64,000 nucleotides of DNA from Lachnospiraceae bacterium (GCA_017395635.1 JAFQOE010000004.1:1-64000); one strand, 5' to 3'. Shown: positions 33,467-42,828, counted from the first letter of the stretch. A program made the numbers and translations. The notes: generated from the sequence alone by a model not told the origin.

Positions 33467-35890
33467 TTACGCTCTAAGCTCAATTCCCATTTCTTTCAAA
33501 GCACCAAGAACCTTATCAACTGCCTTATCTACTTCGGCGGACTCTAAGTTTCTGTCCTTTGCACGGAAAATCAATGAGAATGCTACGGACTTCTTGCCTT
33601 CGCCTACTTGTTCACCTTCGTATACGTCGAATAATTCACAGCTTTCCAAAATCTTGCCTGCATTCTTCTGAATCACATGTGCAATCTGGCCTACGAACAT
33701 GCTCTTATCCATTACCATACTAAGGTCACGAGTACTTGCAGGGAACTTCGCAATTCCTTCGTACTTACGATCAAATGATGCCAACATAGTAAGTACTTCC
33801 ATATTAAGCACTGCCACATAAGCCTCAGCCTTCAAGTTGTAGTTATCACCAACTTCCGGATGAACCTGACCAATAATACCAATGTCTAGCTTACCCTTCT
33901 TTAAGTATGCCTGACGACCTGGATGTAAGTAAGGAATCTCAGCCGTTGGCTCACACTCGATACCAACCACGCCAAGCTTATCAAACAACTCTTCCACAAC
34001 ACCCTTCATCGTGAAGAAATCACCCTCACCATACATACCAAGTGTTAATCTCATTTTCTCCTCAGGAAGCTCTGTAAGTGGTAATGCCTTTGGCAAATAA
34101 ATGTTACCAAACTCATAAAGACGAGCAACTTTGTTTCTTCTGTTATAGTTCGTTGCAAGGGATGTAAGAACACCATTCAACGATACTGTTCTCATAATAG
34201 AGAAATCCTCACCTAATGGGTTAGAAATTACAATTGCTTCTCTCTCCTTCGCATCCTCAGGTAACAACAACTTGTCAAATACCTTTGGACTCTCGAAAGA
34301 ATAAGACATACCACCCGAGAAACCATTTCTTTCACAAATTTCTCTTGCAATATCTTCTACTCTCTGATTAAATGGCTTCTTACCAACCGTTGCTTCACCC
34401 TTTGGTAATGAAACCGGAATATTGTCATATCCATAGAATCTGGCAACCTCTTCTGCAAGGTCAGCCATACAACCAAGATCCTGACGGAATGTAGGAATGG
34501 TTAATGTGTTATCAGCCTCGTTATATACCAAATCTAATCTCTTGAAGTACTCTAACATATCCTCTTTCGAGATGTCGGTTCCAAGTAACGCATTGTAACG
34601 CTCCGGCTCAAATGGTAATACTTTAGGTGCAACCGGGTTTGGATATACATCCACAACACCACCTACAACATCACCACAACCCATTTCTTCTACCAACTGG
34701 CAGGCTCTGTTGATTGCCTCAATCGCATTATTCGGATCTAATCCTTTTGTAAACTTGAATGACGAATCTGTCTGCAAACCAATTCTCTTTGAAGCAAGAC
34801 GTGTATTGGTTCCGTCAAAACAAGCAGACTCAAACAATACAGTCTTCACATTATCTGTAATCATAGAATTCTCGCCACCCATAATACCTGCGATAGCAAC
34901 TTCCTTCTCACCATCACATATCATAAGCACGCCAGAGTCAAGCTTTCTCTCCTGACCATCCAATGTAGTAAATGTTTCTCCATCCTTTGCACGTTTTACA
35001 ATAATCTCGCGATTTGCAATTGTATCCAAGTCAAATGCATGCATTGGCTGTCCGTATTCTTCCATAATGTAATTGGTAATGTCTACCAAGTTGTTAATCG
35101 AACGGATTCCCATTGCTTTCAATCTGTCCTGCATCCACTTTGGTGAAGGACCAATCTTAATATTCTCAACCACTCTTGCACAGTAACGGGTACAAAGCTC
35201 TGTATCCTCTACTGTAACCTTAATGAAATCATTTACATCCTTATCATTTGCCTTAACCTCCACAACTGGTGGATAGAATGGTTTATTAAATGTAGCAGCA
35301 ACCTCTCTCGCCATACCAATCATAGAGAAGCAGTCTACACGGTTTGATGTAATCTCGTACTCTACCACTGTGTCATCCAAGCCCAATGCCTTAACTGCAT
35401 CATCACCAGGTTTCACACCAGACTCTGGAAGAAATACATATACGCCGTCTTCCGGAGCTTCCGGATAAAAATCTCTAGAAGAACCTAACTCTTCGATACC
35501 ACACATCATACCATTACTCTCGATACCACGAAGTTTACCCTTCTTAATCTTAATCCCTTCCGGATACTCTGTATCATCACCATGCGCTGCAGCCACCTTA
35601 CCACCATCTAATACAAGTGGTATCATATCTCCAACTTTAACATTTTTCGCACCTGTTACAATCTGCAAAGTCTCTGTACCAACATTAACCTGACAAACTA
35701 CCAGCTTATCTGCATCCGGATGTTGCTCCATTGACTCAATCTTACCTACTACAATTTTCTCTAAATTCTTATCCTTCTTCTCATAATTCTCTACATGAGA
35801 ACCTGACAAGGTCATTTTATCTACAAATTCCTGTATATCCACATCTAAATCCGGAACATACGCTTTAATCCATGAAATTGGTGTATTCAT
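33467..35890 (-). CDS. pheT: Phenylalanine-tRNA ligase beta subunit
   Basis: This 807-residue protein has full length for the bacterial long form. An N-terminal tRNA-binding EMAP/OB domain has VGKIESMEQHPDADKL near 47. The B3/B4 editing domain has RYCARVV near 218 and GQPMHAFDLD near 265. The B5 domain, the catalytic-like core and a C-terminal ferredoxin-like FDX-ACB domain with FPASTRDLSMV near 724 complete it. With PheS it charges tRNA-Phe. Unlike most genomes it is separated from pheS by a small membrane gene and a repeat cluster. Confidence 0.96.
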   Translation of the reverse strand: MNTPISWIKAYVPDLDVDIQEFVDKMTLSGSHVENYEKKDKNLEKIVVGKIESMEQHPDADKLVVCQVNVGTETLQIVTGAKNVKVGDMIPLVLDGGKVAAAHGDDTEYPEGIKIKKGKLRGIESNGMMCGIEELGSSRDFYPEAPEDGVYVFLPESGVKPGDDAVKALGLDDTVVEYEITSNRVDCFSMIGMAREVAATFNKPFYPPVVEVKANDKDVNDFIKVTVEDTELCTRYCARVVENIKIGPSPKWMQDRLKAMGIRSINNLVDITNYIMEEYGQPMHAFDLDTIANREIIVKRAKDGETFTTLDGQERKLDSGVLMICDGEKEVAIAGIMGGENSMITDNVKTVLFESACFDGTNTRLASKRIGLQTDSSFKFTKGLDPNNAIEAINRACQLVEEMGCGDVVGGVVDVYPNPVAPKVLPFEPERYNALLGTDISKEDMLEYFKRLDLVYNEADNTLTIPTFRQDLGCMADLAEEVARFYGYDNIPVSLPKGEATVGKKPFNQRVEDIAREICERNGFSGGMSYSFESPKVFDKLLLPEDAKEREAIVISNPLGEDFSIMRTVSLNGVLTSLATNYNRRNKVARLYEFGNIYLPKALPLTELPEEKMRLTLGMYGEGDFFTMKGVVEELFDKLGVVGIECEPTAEIPYLHPGRQAYLKKGKLDIGIIGQVHPEVGDNYNLKAEAYVAVLNMEVLTMLASFDRKYEGIAKFPASTRDLSMVMDKSMFVGQIAHVIQKNAGKILESCELFDVYEGEQVGEGKKSVAFSLIFRAKDRNLESAEVDKAVDKVLGALKEMGIELRA

Positions 35891-35910
35891 ATCTCTCTAT
35901 ATCCTTTCTT

Positions 35911-36102
35911 TTATATATTCACTCCAAAGTTTAATAAACAAAGCATTACAATGCATATTACAAAAAGTAAAAGTATTGCTACTCCTGCAATCACAAATCC
36001 ATTCATTCTTTTTACAAGTCCAAAAATAATAAAAAATATGGATAGTGATATAAGTGCTAATACTATAACCACTGCAAGTAAAAACATAAAATTTATTGCC
36101 AT
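35911..36102 (-). CDS. Small two-helix membrane protein between pheS and pheT
   Basis: The 63-residue product starts at the ATG at 36102 (GTGAGGA upstream). The longer frame to 36138 would take its first codons from the GC-rich repeat, so it is not used. Two hydrophobic helices (about 4-28 and 34-58) are joined by a KRMNG turn. No motif is recognised. It is 20 nt upstream of pheT and probably lies on the pheS-pheT transcript. Confidence 0.6.
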   Translation of the reverse strand: MAINFMFLLAVVIVLALISLSIFFIIFGLVKRMNGFVIAGVAILLLFVICIVMLCLLNFGVNI

Positions 36103-36115
36103 AATAGGTTCCTCA

Positions 36116-36282
36116 CTTTCCGTGCTCGCACCATACATCCTCTACGCTCGCAGCGCAACGCCAACCTCCGAACCTTCGGTTCTTCGCTTTCCGTGCTCGC
36201 ACCATACATCAAGTTAAGCTCACAACCTACTGCAAGCAAGCTTGCTCGGTTGTGACTCAACTTGATGTGCGTTGCTCTGCTT
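36116..36282. repeat. GC-rich repeat cluster between pheS and pheT
   Basis: A perfect 24-bp direct repeat (CTTTCCGTGCTCGCACCATA plus CATC) is at 36116-36139 and 36187-36210. It is followed by a large palindrome: 36207-36227 pairs with 36248-36267 (CATCAAGTT...AACTTGATG and CACAACC/GGTTGTG), with an inner AGCAAGCTTGCT. Base composition is clearly richer in G+C than its neighbours. It has no coding frame with a start. It looks like an inserted intergenic repeat that separates pheS from the downstream genes. Confidence 0.65.
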
Positions 36283-36284
36283 CG

Positions 36285-37304
36285 CTAAAATTGATTAAGG
36301 AATCTCACATCATTCTCGTATAGAAGTCTCATATCATCAATCTCGTACTTAAGCAATGTTACACGCTCAAGTCCGATACCAAATGCAAATCCTTGATATT
36401 CTTTCGGATCGATACCACACATTTCCAATACATTTGGATGTACCATACCACAACCAAGAATCTCAATCCAACCGCTTCCTTTACACATACGACAACCTTT
36501 ACCACCACACTTAAAGCATGTGATATCTACTTCCGCTGAAGGTTCTGTAAATGGGAAATGATGTGGTCTAAACTTAACCTTTGTCTTCTCACCAAAGAAC
36601 TCTTTTGCAAACTGCTCTAACGTACCCTTAAGATCTGCAAATGTAACATTCTTATCGATAACCAATCCCTCTACCTGATGGAATGATGGAGAATGAGTTG
36701 CATCCACTTCATCTGAACGGAACACACGACCGGCAGAAAGAATGCGGATTGGAAGTTTTCCTTTCTCCATAATTCTCGCCTGCACCGGTGAAGTCTGTGT
36801 ACGAAGCAAAATCTCTTTATTAATATAGAATGTATCCTGTTCATCCTTTGCCGGATGGTTTGCAGGAATATTAAGCAACTCAAAGTTGTAACGGTCATAT
36901 TCTACTTCCGGACCTTCTACTACTTCATAACCCATACCGATGAATACACGTTCCAAATCCTCTAACGCAATCTGGTTCGGATGTCTGTGTCCACGAAGAT
37001 TCTTCTTTCCAGGAAGAGTAACGTCAATCGTCTCTCTCTTCATTTTCTCTGTACGAAGAAGTCTTGCAATATTCGTCTTCTTTTCCTCTAGCTGTTCTTC
37101 AATGGCAGTTCTGGCATCATTCACCATCTGACCTACCATTGGTCTTTCCTCAGCAGGAACATCCTTCATAGACTTTAATACTGCTGTCAATTCACCTTTC
37201 TTACCAAGCACCGCAACCTTGATATCATTTAAAGCATCAAGGTCATTGGCACTTTCGATTTTCGCAAGTGCTTCCGCTTTAATCGCTTCTAACTTTTCTT
37301 TCAT
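36285..37304 (-). CDS. pheS: Phenylalanine-tRNA ligase alpha subunit
   Basis: This 339-residue class II synthetase has an N-terminal coiled coil (1-85), motif 1 near GYEVVEGPEVEYDRYNFE, motif 2 with ILSAGRVFRSDEVDATHSPSF near 190-210 and motif 3 GFAFGIGLERVTLLKY near 305-320. A Cys cluster CFKCGGKGCRMC is at about 258-269. AAAGGAGAT precedes the ATG. It is regulated by the T-box leader at 37417-37700. Confidence 0.96.
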   Translation of the reverse strand: MKEKLEAIKAEALAKIESANDLDALNDIKVAVLGKKGELTAVLKSMKDVPAEERPMVGQMVNDARTAIEEQLEEKKTNIARLLRTEKMKRETIDVTLPGKKNLRGHRHPNQIALEDLERVFIGMGYEVVEGPEVEYDRYNFELLNIPANHPAKDEQDTFYINKEILLRTQTSPVQARIMEKGKLPIRILSAGRVFRSDEVDATHSPSFHQVEGLVIDKNVTFADLKGTLEQFAKEFFGEKTKVKFRPHHFPFTEPSAEVDITCFKCGGKGCRMCKGSGWIEILGCGMVHPNVLEMCGIDPKEYQGFAFGIGLERVTLLKYEIDDMRLLYENDVRFLNQF

Positions 37305-37335
37305 GATTTATCTCCTTTATATTCTTTTTCTTTGA

Positions 37336-37394
37336 TAGGCGATTGCGAAACTTAAGTTTGTATTATAATATTTTTGAAAGTTTCGCATTATCTA
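37336..37394. repeat. Inverted-repeat element (MITE-like), short copy
   Basis: This 59-bp element has ends TAGGCGATTGCGAAACTT (37336-37353) and the inverted AAGTTTCGCATTATCTA (37378-37394). The left end continues with AAGTTTGTATTATAA, which matches the right end of the 206-bp element at 21395-21600 read backwards (TTGCAAAACTTAAGTTT). It is probably an internally deleted relative. It lies in the pheS leader between the T-box terminator and the ribosome site. Confidence 0.65.
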
Positions 37395-37416
37395 CTTTTT
37401 CCTTGTTATAACATAA

Positions 37417-37700
37417 AGAAAGCAAGTCAATCCCAAAAGGGACGACTTGCTCGCGATACCACCCTAATTCTAACACGATGCCACCAATATTATAATAAAG
37501 CATCATCTTAGCTCTCATCATGTGTTAACGTTCATGACCCGTCAAAATCTACCATTTCACAAACCTGTAAAACTTCAACTTTGAAACTCCGGTGTGAAAT
37601 TCAAACGCTACGTGAACTGAAGGAAGCTTTCAGCCAATGACTTCCTCTCTCTGCCAGAACATATCGTTCTTTTGCACCATCATTGTCTAATCTTTATAAC
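37417..37700 (-). ncRNA. T-box leader (tRNA-Phe) of pheS
   Basis: On the minus strand the leader contains the T-box sequence AGGGTGGTATCGCG (about 37465-37452), the binding site for the uncharged tRNA end. A terminator hairpin GCAAGTC...GACTTGC (37421-37451) with a T-rich tail follows. Stem I has the specifier region GAATTTCACACC (TTC at 37598-37596, a Phe codon) and AGAGAGAGG of the GA-type motif. Uncharged tRNA-Phe would favour the antiterminator and switch on pheS. Confidence 0.9.
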
Positions 37701-37704
37701 AAAC

Positions 37705-38622
37705 CTATTGTAACATTTTTTTAACTCGTGTCAAGTATCCATTTGATAATAAATAATTCACAACCGCACCAATGAATAAAGAATACATACAAAGATATAG
37801 CCATAACATCAATATTACAATTCCGGCTAGCGAACCATACATCATGGAAAAACTTGAAAAATGCTGAATATACAACATTACTAATCTAGATATTACTAAC
37901 CATGCAACAGAACAAAATGCCGCGCCTGGCATCTGGGATTTAATTCTTTTTCCAAGATTCAAATGTTCTTCTTTTCCCTTTGGCAAACCGAATCCACCCG
38001 GCAATATCACATACATCATTAATATAAAGGTATAAAACAAAAGCCAACCTAATATATAACGAATAAACCACAGCACGTTTTGTAGTACAGAACCACTCAT
38101 AACCACATCCCGAATATATTCTCCGTAAAAATGGCTTACCATCACATATACTGACATAATTACAGCAAACAAAATGATAAATATAATTGTATATACCAAT
38201 GCCACCAATTTGGATTTGACAAACCCAATATCCTGCCTTAATTGATACATACTATTAAACCCATCAATCAACGCCGAAATCCCCGTTGATGCAGACCATA
38301 AGATTGCTATAATCGAAATCGAAAGTACCGTTCTACTTGCTCCTCGATACAAGTCATCAATTACTCCAATTACATAAACGGAAAATTCATCCGGAATCAC
38401 CTGCATCAACAAGTCGTATACATCCTGTTGTGTAAACGGCAAATACGTAGTTGCTACTAATATCAACGAAACAATCGGTACTATAGACAGCATGATAAAG
38501 AATGCAGCCTGTGCAGCACAGGCCGCTGTATATCTGTCACTTACCTTTTCCGCAAATTTGCGTCCGAAATGTACTATTAATTTCAATTTTTCCACCATGG
38601 TACGCTTTGAACTACTTTTCAT
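37705..38622 (-). CDS. YihY/BrkB-family membrane protein
   Basis: This 305-residue protein has six membrane helices and the family motifs AACAAQAAFFIMLSIVPIVS near 33-52, DGFNSMYQLRQDIGFVKSK near 119-137 and GSLAGIVILMLWLYL near 265-279. The family was once called ribonuclease BN, which is not supported; its function is unknown. Its start lies 3 nt after the stop of the SpoIID-like gene, so the two are translated from one message. Confidence 0.88.
   Translation of the reverse strand: MKSSSKRTMVEKLKLIVHFGRKFAEKVSDRYTAACAAQAAFFIMLSIVPIVSLILVATTYLPFTQQDVYDLLMQVIPDEFSVYVIGVIDDLYRGASRTVLSISIIAILWSASTGISALIDGFNSMYQLRQDIGFVKSKLVALVYTIIFIILFAVIMSVYVMVSHFYGEYIRDVVMSGSVLQNVLWFIRYILGWLLFYTFILMMYVILPGGFGLPKGKEEHLNLGKRIKSQMPGAAFCSVAWLVISRLVMLYIQHFSSFSMMYGSLAGIVILMLWLYLCMYSLFIGAVVNYLLSNGYLTRVKKMLQ
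37707..37734 (-). promoter_or_regulatory. Promoter of the pheS T-box leader
   Basis: On the minus strand TTGACA (37734-37729), a 16-bp spacer and TACAAT (37712-37707). It lies inside the last codons of the brkB-like gene, so pheS has its own promoter within the upstream gene. Confidence 0.65.
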
Positions 38623-38625
38623 TAC

Positions 38626-40995
38626 TTACTTTCCCATCAATTCATACATATCTTTTAATTCAGTTGCTATGTAATAATGTGCAATAATATCACTTGCTGT
38701 GTAACCAAGCTTTGCCATGTTGTTTGCACCATTTTGGCTCATTCCCACACCATGACCAAATCCACCGCCTCTTATTACAAAACTTCCGTTATTTTCAGAA
38801 CCTTCTGTAGTTTCATCTGTTTCATTGTCAGTATTGTCACCTTCAATATAATCAACATAGTAATAGGCACTTGGAAGACTCTGCCAACCAGTAACAATCG
38901 AGCCATCTTGTTTGTGGAGTTCTACATTCTGAATGCCAATCAATGCTCTTGCATTTGTCTGCCCCTGCACAAGTATAACTTCCTGTGTTCCGGTAATAAT
39001 CATTTCTTCAATAATACCACTGTCACCACGTTTGGTTACCTCAATACTCACCACATCACCAACACTTGCAATATCCTTCTTGATGTAATTCCCTTCTGCA
39101 TCTTTTGCTAAAATATATTCCGGCATAGCCTTAATACGGTCATACAAATTCGCATTAATCGCCTCAGTCAATTGTTCCTTTGTAAACTCTACCGTCCAAC
39201 GAAAAAACGGTTCAGATTCTTCAATAAATCCTGTTCCTAATTCGCCATCAATAAAGGAACGAAAACTGCTCTCTGCACTCAAATTTGCCAAATCATTCAA
39301 CTCTGTCTGCATAGAATCCAACAAATACGGTTTCTGATAACCACCCCATACAGCACTGTTATTACTTGTCGTTCCACAAGAAGTAGAAAAGAAAAATGCT
39401 TCTATCACATCACCATCATAACAAGGAACCACACCATAGGTGTCATCCACTGCAAATGTTGCCCTTTCGTCTTCTGCTACATTATTATACACCTGACTTG
39501 ATACACTATCATCTAAATGTGCACCATATTCTGCATACTTTTCGCTTTGCATCTGTCGATATGCATATGCTCGTGCACAAATCGCCTGAGCTTTCAATGC
39601 TTCCAACTCATAATAAACCGGCATTTCACTTGGCACAACACCATATAAATACTCTTCCACAGTCAACTCATTAATCATGATAACACCTTTATCATCTCTC
39701 AAAAGTTCAATCTTTCCTCGATATTTTGGAAAACCACTTTGACGACTAATGGATGTTACCTCTATTTTTCCATCCTCCACCTTGGATTGTACAACTGCAT
39801 TTCCATTCTTTAATTCTTCACTACCATTACGAAACTCCACTCTTGCGTTCGCTTCATATTCCGTTACTGCATTTCCGACTGTAACTGTAAATGCCGAATC
39901 TGACGTAATAGAAACCGCATCATGATAAAAGCTACTGTAATCTGAATTGTTAATTAATACCCTGATATTCTTCGCATAAATATCTTCTGTAATAAGGGCA
40001 GCCTCTACCATACTATCTTTAATATACAAAGAAACTTTATCATACCCTATCAGCATTCCGGCAGATTCCATTGCTTTGAATATACCATTCACCTTATATA
40101 CGTTGAAGAACTCTGATAAATACAATTCTTCCTCATACCCTTCTACAGAAAGAACCCCATCCTTAGAAGATAACACTTTGGCCTCTACCAAATTCTTTGA
40201 ATGATCTTGTATCTGAGTAACTCCTTTATTCGAAATCACAATATCACATAGATAATTCTCTTTATCCCCATATTCTTTCATATTATCAGCCACCAGAAAC
40301 TGATATGTATTACTATTAACATATGCCAATAACACATTCTTATTATTCTCATTCTTTGTCATTTTAGAAACATATGTATTATAAATGGTTACTACATCTC
40401 CACTCTCACCCTCACAGAGAATAATTTCATTATTGGAAACATATACCTTTACGACTTTTCCAATATAATCATGGGACATTCCATAATCTTTTTCCATATA
40501 GTAATCACCTGCATTGGTATTAATCACTTCATAAACTACACCATCGATTTCCTGTTCATTTGCACTTTCAATACCATAAATATACAGACTTTGACTACTG
40601 AGACGATCTAATTCTAATGCAACAATCAAAGACGAATATATATTCTCAAATTGCTTTTTGGTAAGCGGAATAAAATTCGGAACATACTCTAGCTGAACAT
40701 CCACCTGTTCATAAGAAACTTCTGCACTCTTTAATAAATCTTTAGCTGACCCTACTGTAAAAAATGAACCTAATCGGTCACTGTACTCGTACTCACTAAT
40801 ACCCAGATAACTTATCAAACGATTCGCCTCTGCATTCGGCATGGTTCCGTGACCAATCTTATCATAGAATACACATTTGATTAGCAGACCGCCAACTATA
40901 CCAAATACCACCAAAAACACTAATATTATCGATAAAAGCTTTTTCTTTGATGTCTGTTGTTTCTTCATTACATTCTTACATGTCACATTCTCCAA
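38626..40995 (-). CDS. SpoIID/LytB-domain protein, membrane anchored
   Basis: This protein of about 780-789 residues has an N-terminal helix (LLSIILVFLVVFGIVGGLL), about 380 residues without known motifs, then a SpoIID/LytB domain from about 430. That domain has NELTVEEYLYGVVPSEMP, LKAQAICARAYAYRQM and FFFSTSCGTTS, and the end has GFGHGVGMSQNGANNMAK. SpoIID-type enzymes are lytic transglycosylases that cut peptidoglycan stripped of its peptides. The start is uncertain: TTG at 40995 has AAAGGAG 14 nt away, while ATG at 40968 has only a weak site. Confidence 0.85.
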   Translation of the reverse strand: MENVTCKNVMKKQQTSKKKLLSIILVFLVVFGIVGGLLIKCVFYDKIGHGTMPNAEANRLISYLGISEYEYSDRLGSFFTVGSAKDLLKSAEVSYEQVDVQLEYVPNFIPLTKKQFENIYSSLIVALELDRLSSQSLYIYGIESANEQEIDGVVYEVINTNAGDYYMEKDYGMSHDYIGKVVKVYVSNNEIILCEGESGDVVTIYNTYVSKMTKNENNKNVLLAYVNSNTYQFLVADNMKEYGDKENYLCDIVISNKGVTQIQDHSKNLVEAKVLSSKDGVLSVEGYEEELYLSEFFNVYKVNGIFKAMESAGMLIGYDKVSLYIKDSMVEAALITEDIYAKNIRVLINNSDYSSFYHDAVSITSDSAFTVTVGNAVTEYEANARVEFRNGSEELKNGNAVVQSKVEDGKIEVTSISRQSGFPKYRGKIELLRDDKGVIMINELTVEEYLYGVVPSEMPVYYELEALKAQAICARAYAYRQMQSEKYAEYGAHLDDSVSSQVYNNVAEDERATFAVDDTYGVVPCYDGDVIEAFFFSTSCGTTSNNSAVWGGYQKPYLLDSMQTELNDLANLSAESSFRSFIDGELGTGFIEESEPFFRWTVEFTKEQLTEAINANLYDRIKAMPEYILAKDAEGNYIKKDIASVGDVVSIEVTKRGDSGIIEEMIITGTQEVILVQGQTNARALIGIQNVELHKQDGSIVTGWQSLPSAYYYVDYIEGDNTDNETDETTEGSENNGSFVIRGGGFGHGVGMSQNGANNMAKLGYTASDIIAHYYIATELKDMYELMGK

Positions 40996-41066
40996 ATTTG
41001 TAACATGTGCTCCTTTCTTCTACCATTCATCAAAACCAATATATGTTTCATAATATATCGTAAAGA

Positions 41067-41117
41067 AAGCAGCATTCCGACTTAAGCGATAGCTTATCGT
41101 CATCTAATGCTGCTTCA
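41067..41117 (-). terminator. Terminator after 6S RNA
   Basis: On the minus strand AAGCAGCATT (41115-41106) pairs with AATGCTGCTT (41076-41067), with an inner GATAAGCTATC stem and a T-rich exit TTTCTTT. It ends the 6S RNA precursor. Confidence 0.6.
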
Positions 41118-41138
41118 TTCTTCTTTTCCTGATTAATA

Positions 41139-41318
41139 GAACAACCAGAAATGCCGTTTCCTGCATTTTGAGTCCTAGCCTAGCTAGGTGGGAAACCTCA
41201 CACGAGAATCTGCCTTCCAGTCAAAGCAGGCCTGACATCTGCTCATAAATATCGGTAGCCCATGAAAATAAATGTAGGTTCAAAATCACAGGAGTTGTCG
41301 CACACCCCAGAAGTTCTA
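41139..41318 (-). ncRNA. ssrS: 6S RNA
   Basis: About 180 nt fold as one long rod. The 5' part (GAACTTCTGGGGTGTGCGAC, then CTCCTGTGATTTTGA) pairs with the 3' part (TCAAAATGCAGGA, then CATTTCTGGTTGTTC). A large central bubble contains GAACCTACATTTATTTTC on one side and GAGGTTTCCCACCTAGC on the other. The apex is GAGCAGATGTCAG paired with CTGGAAGGCAGATTCTC. Length, closing stem and open-promoter-like bubble fit 6S RNA, which binds sigma-A RNA polymerase. No coding frame is present. Assignment is by structure and pattern, not by search. Confidence 0.7.
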
Positions 41319-41387
41319 CTAACTTATCTTATGTAAAATGTAATTAAATTATACACCATTAATATTGAAAATACAAGAAAATATTCC

Positions 41388-41416
41388 TTGAAATTTAATA
41401 TTATATGAAGTATCAT
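41388..41416 (+). promoter_or_regulatory. Promoter of pfp
   Basis: TTGAAA at 41388-41393, a 17-bp spacer and TATCAT at 41411-41416, about 70 nt before the pfp start. A copy of the 27-nt palindrome lies in the leader. Confidence 0.6.
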
Positions 41417-41430
41417 AAAACAGAATTATT

Positions 41431-41457
41431 GTAACTATAAAGCTACTGAATAGTTAC
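41431..41457 (-). repeat. 27-nt dispersed palindrome, copy 4 (inverted)
   Basis: Read on the minus strand it is GTAACTATTCAGTAGCTTT followed by ATAGTTAC. This matches copy 1 in 24 of 27 positions with the same perfect 8-bp stem. It lies in the 5' leader of pfp, between promoter and ribosome site. Confidence 0.7.
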
Positions 41458-41486
41458 GAATTATTGTATTACAAAGGAGATTATCC

Positions 41487-42728
41487 ATGTCAAAAAAGAA
41501 TGTGATTGTTGCTCAATCCGGTGGACCTACTGTTGCCATTAACGCAAGTCTTGCAGGCGTACTTGATGCTGCATTACGAAACGAGAACTATGAAACGGTA
41601 TATGGTTCTGTATACGGCATTTTAGGTATATTAGAAGACCATCTTATCAATTTGAACGAACAGGTAGAAAAGAATCCTGAATTTATCAATACCCTTAAGG
41701 TTAGCCCAGCAATGTATTTGGGTTCTTGCCGCTACAAACTTCCTGATTACGAAAATGATGATGCTACATATGAATTCATTTTCAAGCAATTCGAGAAATA
41801 TAATGTAGGTGCTTTTTTCTATATTGGCGGTAACGATTCTATGGATACCGTATTAAAGTTAAGCCACTATGGCAAACAGATTGGAAGTGATATTCGCGTC
41901 ATTGGCATTCCAAAAACCATTGATAACGACTTGTGTATCACCGATCACACACCAGGATACGGCTCAGCCGCCAAATATGTTGCGTCTTCCATCTTAGAAG
42001 TTGCTCACGATACATTTATCTATAGTGTCAAAAGTGTTACGATTGTTGAAATCATGGGGAGAGATGCCGGTTGGTTAACTGCCGCTTCTGCACTTGCCAG
42101 AAATGAATACAATAGTGCACCTCATTTGATTTATTTCCCTGAGGTAGCTTTTGACAAAGAAGCCTTTATCGCAGATGTGAAAGATCAGTTGTCCAAACGT
42201 AATAATGTAATTATCGCAGTATCAGAAGGTATCCGCGACAAAGAAGGAAACTACATCAGTGCTACTACCGCCACCAACGATCAGTTTGGTCATTCCCAGC
42301 TTAGCGGCACCGGTAAGTGTCTTGAATATTTGATTAAGGACTCCATTGGTGTAAAAGTTCGTTCTATTGAATTGAATGTATTACAGCGTTGTGCTGCCCA
42401 CATTTCATCTTTAACGGATTTGAACGAATCCTTTGCTCTGGGTTCTCATGCAGTGGAATGCGCAGTGAACGGTCAGACCAAATGCATGCTCACTTTGAAT
42501 CGTGTTTCTGACAAGCCTTACGAAATCACAATCGGAACCGCTGATATTCAAGGAATTGCGAATGAAGCAAAATCAATTCCTAGAGAATGGATTAACGAAG
42601 CCGGAAACGATATTACAGATGCATTACATGATTACATGGCACCATTGATTGAAGGTGAACCAATTGTAAAATATAACAATGGTTTACCAGTATATCTGCC
42701 AGTTGGTCACTTGGATGCTGGAAAATAA
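41487..42728 (+). CDS. pfp: PPi-dependent 6-phosphofructokinase
   Basis: This 413-residue phosphofructokinase has QSGGPTVAINAS at 10-21, GGNDSMDT near 114-121 and PKTIDNDL at 142-149. Asp117 in place of the ATP-type Gly and Lys143 in PKTIDND are the known marks of pyrophosphate users. It phosphorylates fructose 6-phosphate with PPi, reversibly, in glycolysis. AAAGGAGAT precedes the ATG. It is a single gene, divergent from the 6S RNA gene. Confidence 0.92.
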   Translation: MSKKNVIVAQSGGPTVAINASLAGVLDAALRNENYETVYGSVYGILGILEDHLINLNEQVEKNPEFINTLKVSPAMYLGSCRYKLPDYENDDATYEFIFKQFEKYNVGAFFYIGGNDSMDTVLKLSHYGKQIGSDIRVIGIPKTIDNDLCITDHTPGYGSAAKYVASSILEVAHDTFIYSVKSVTIVEIMGRDAGWLTAASALARNEYNSAPHLIYFPEVAFDKEAFIADVKDQLSKRNNVIIAVSEGIRDKEGNYISATTATNDQFGHSQLSGTGKCLEYLIKDSIGVKVRSIELNVLQRCAAHISSLTDLNESFALGSHAVECAVNGQTKCMLTLNRVSDKPYEITIGTADIQGIANEAKSIPREWINEAGNDITDALHDYMAPLIEGEPIVKYNNGLPVYLPVGHLDAGK

Positions 42729-42828
42729 ATTGTTTCAATTTAACAAGAGTTCTATATGTGATATATATAAGACATTTGGGATGAATTCTGAATCGCTACT
42801 GAATATATAATAACATGAATAAATGCAG

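Noticed and set aside
42788-42815. Possible fifth copy of the 27-nt palindrome after pfp
   Set aside because: Only CTACTGAATA and a weak right flank match. The stem is lost, so it was not counted.
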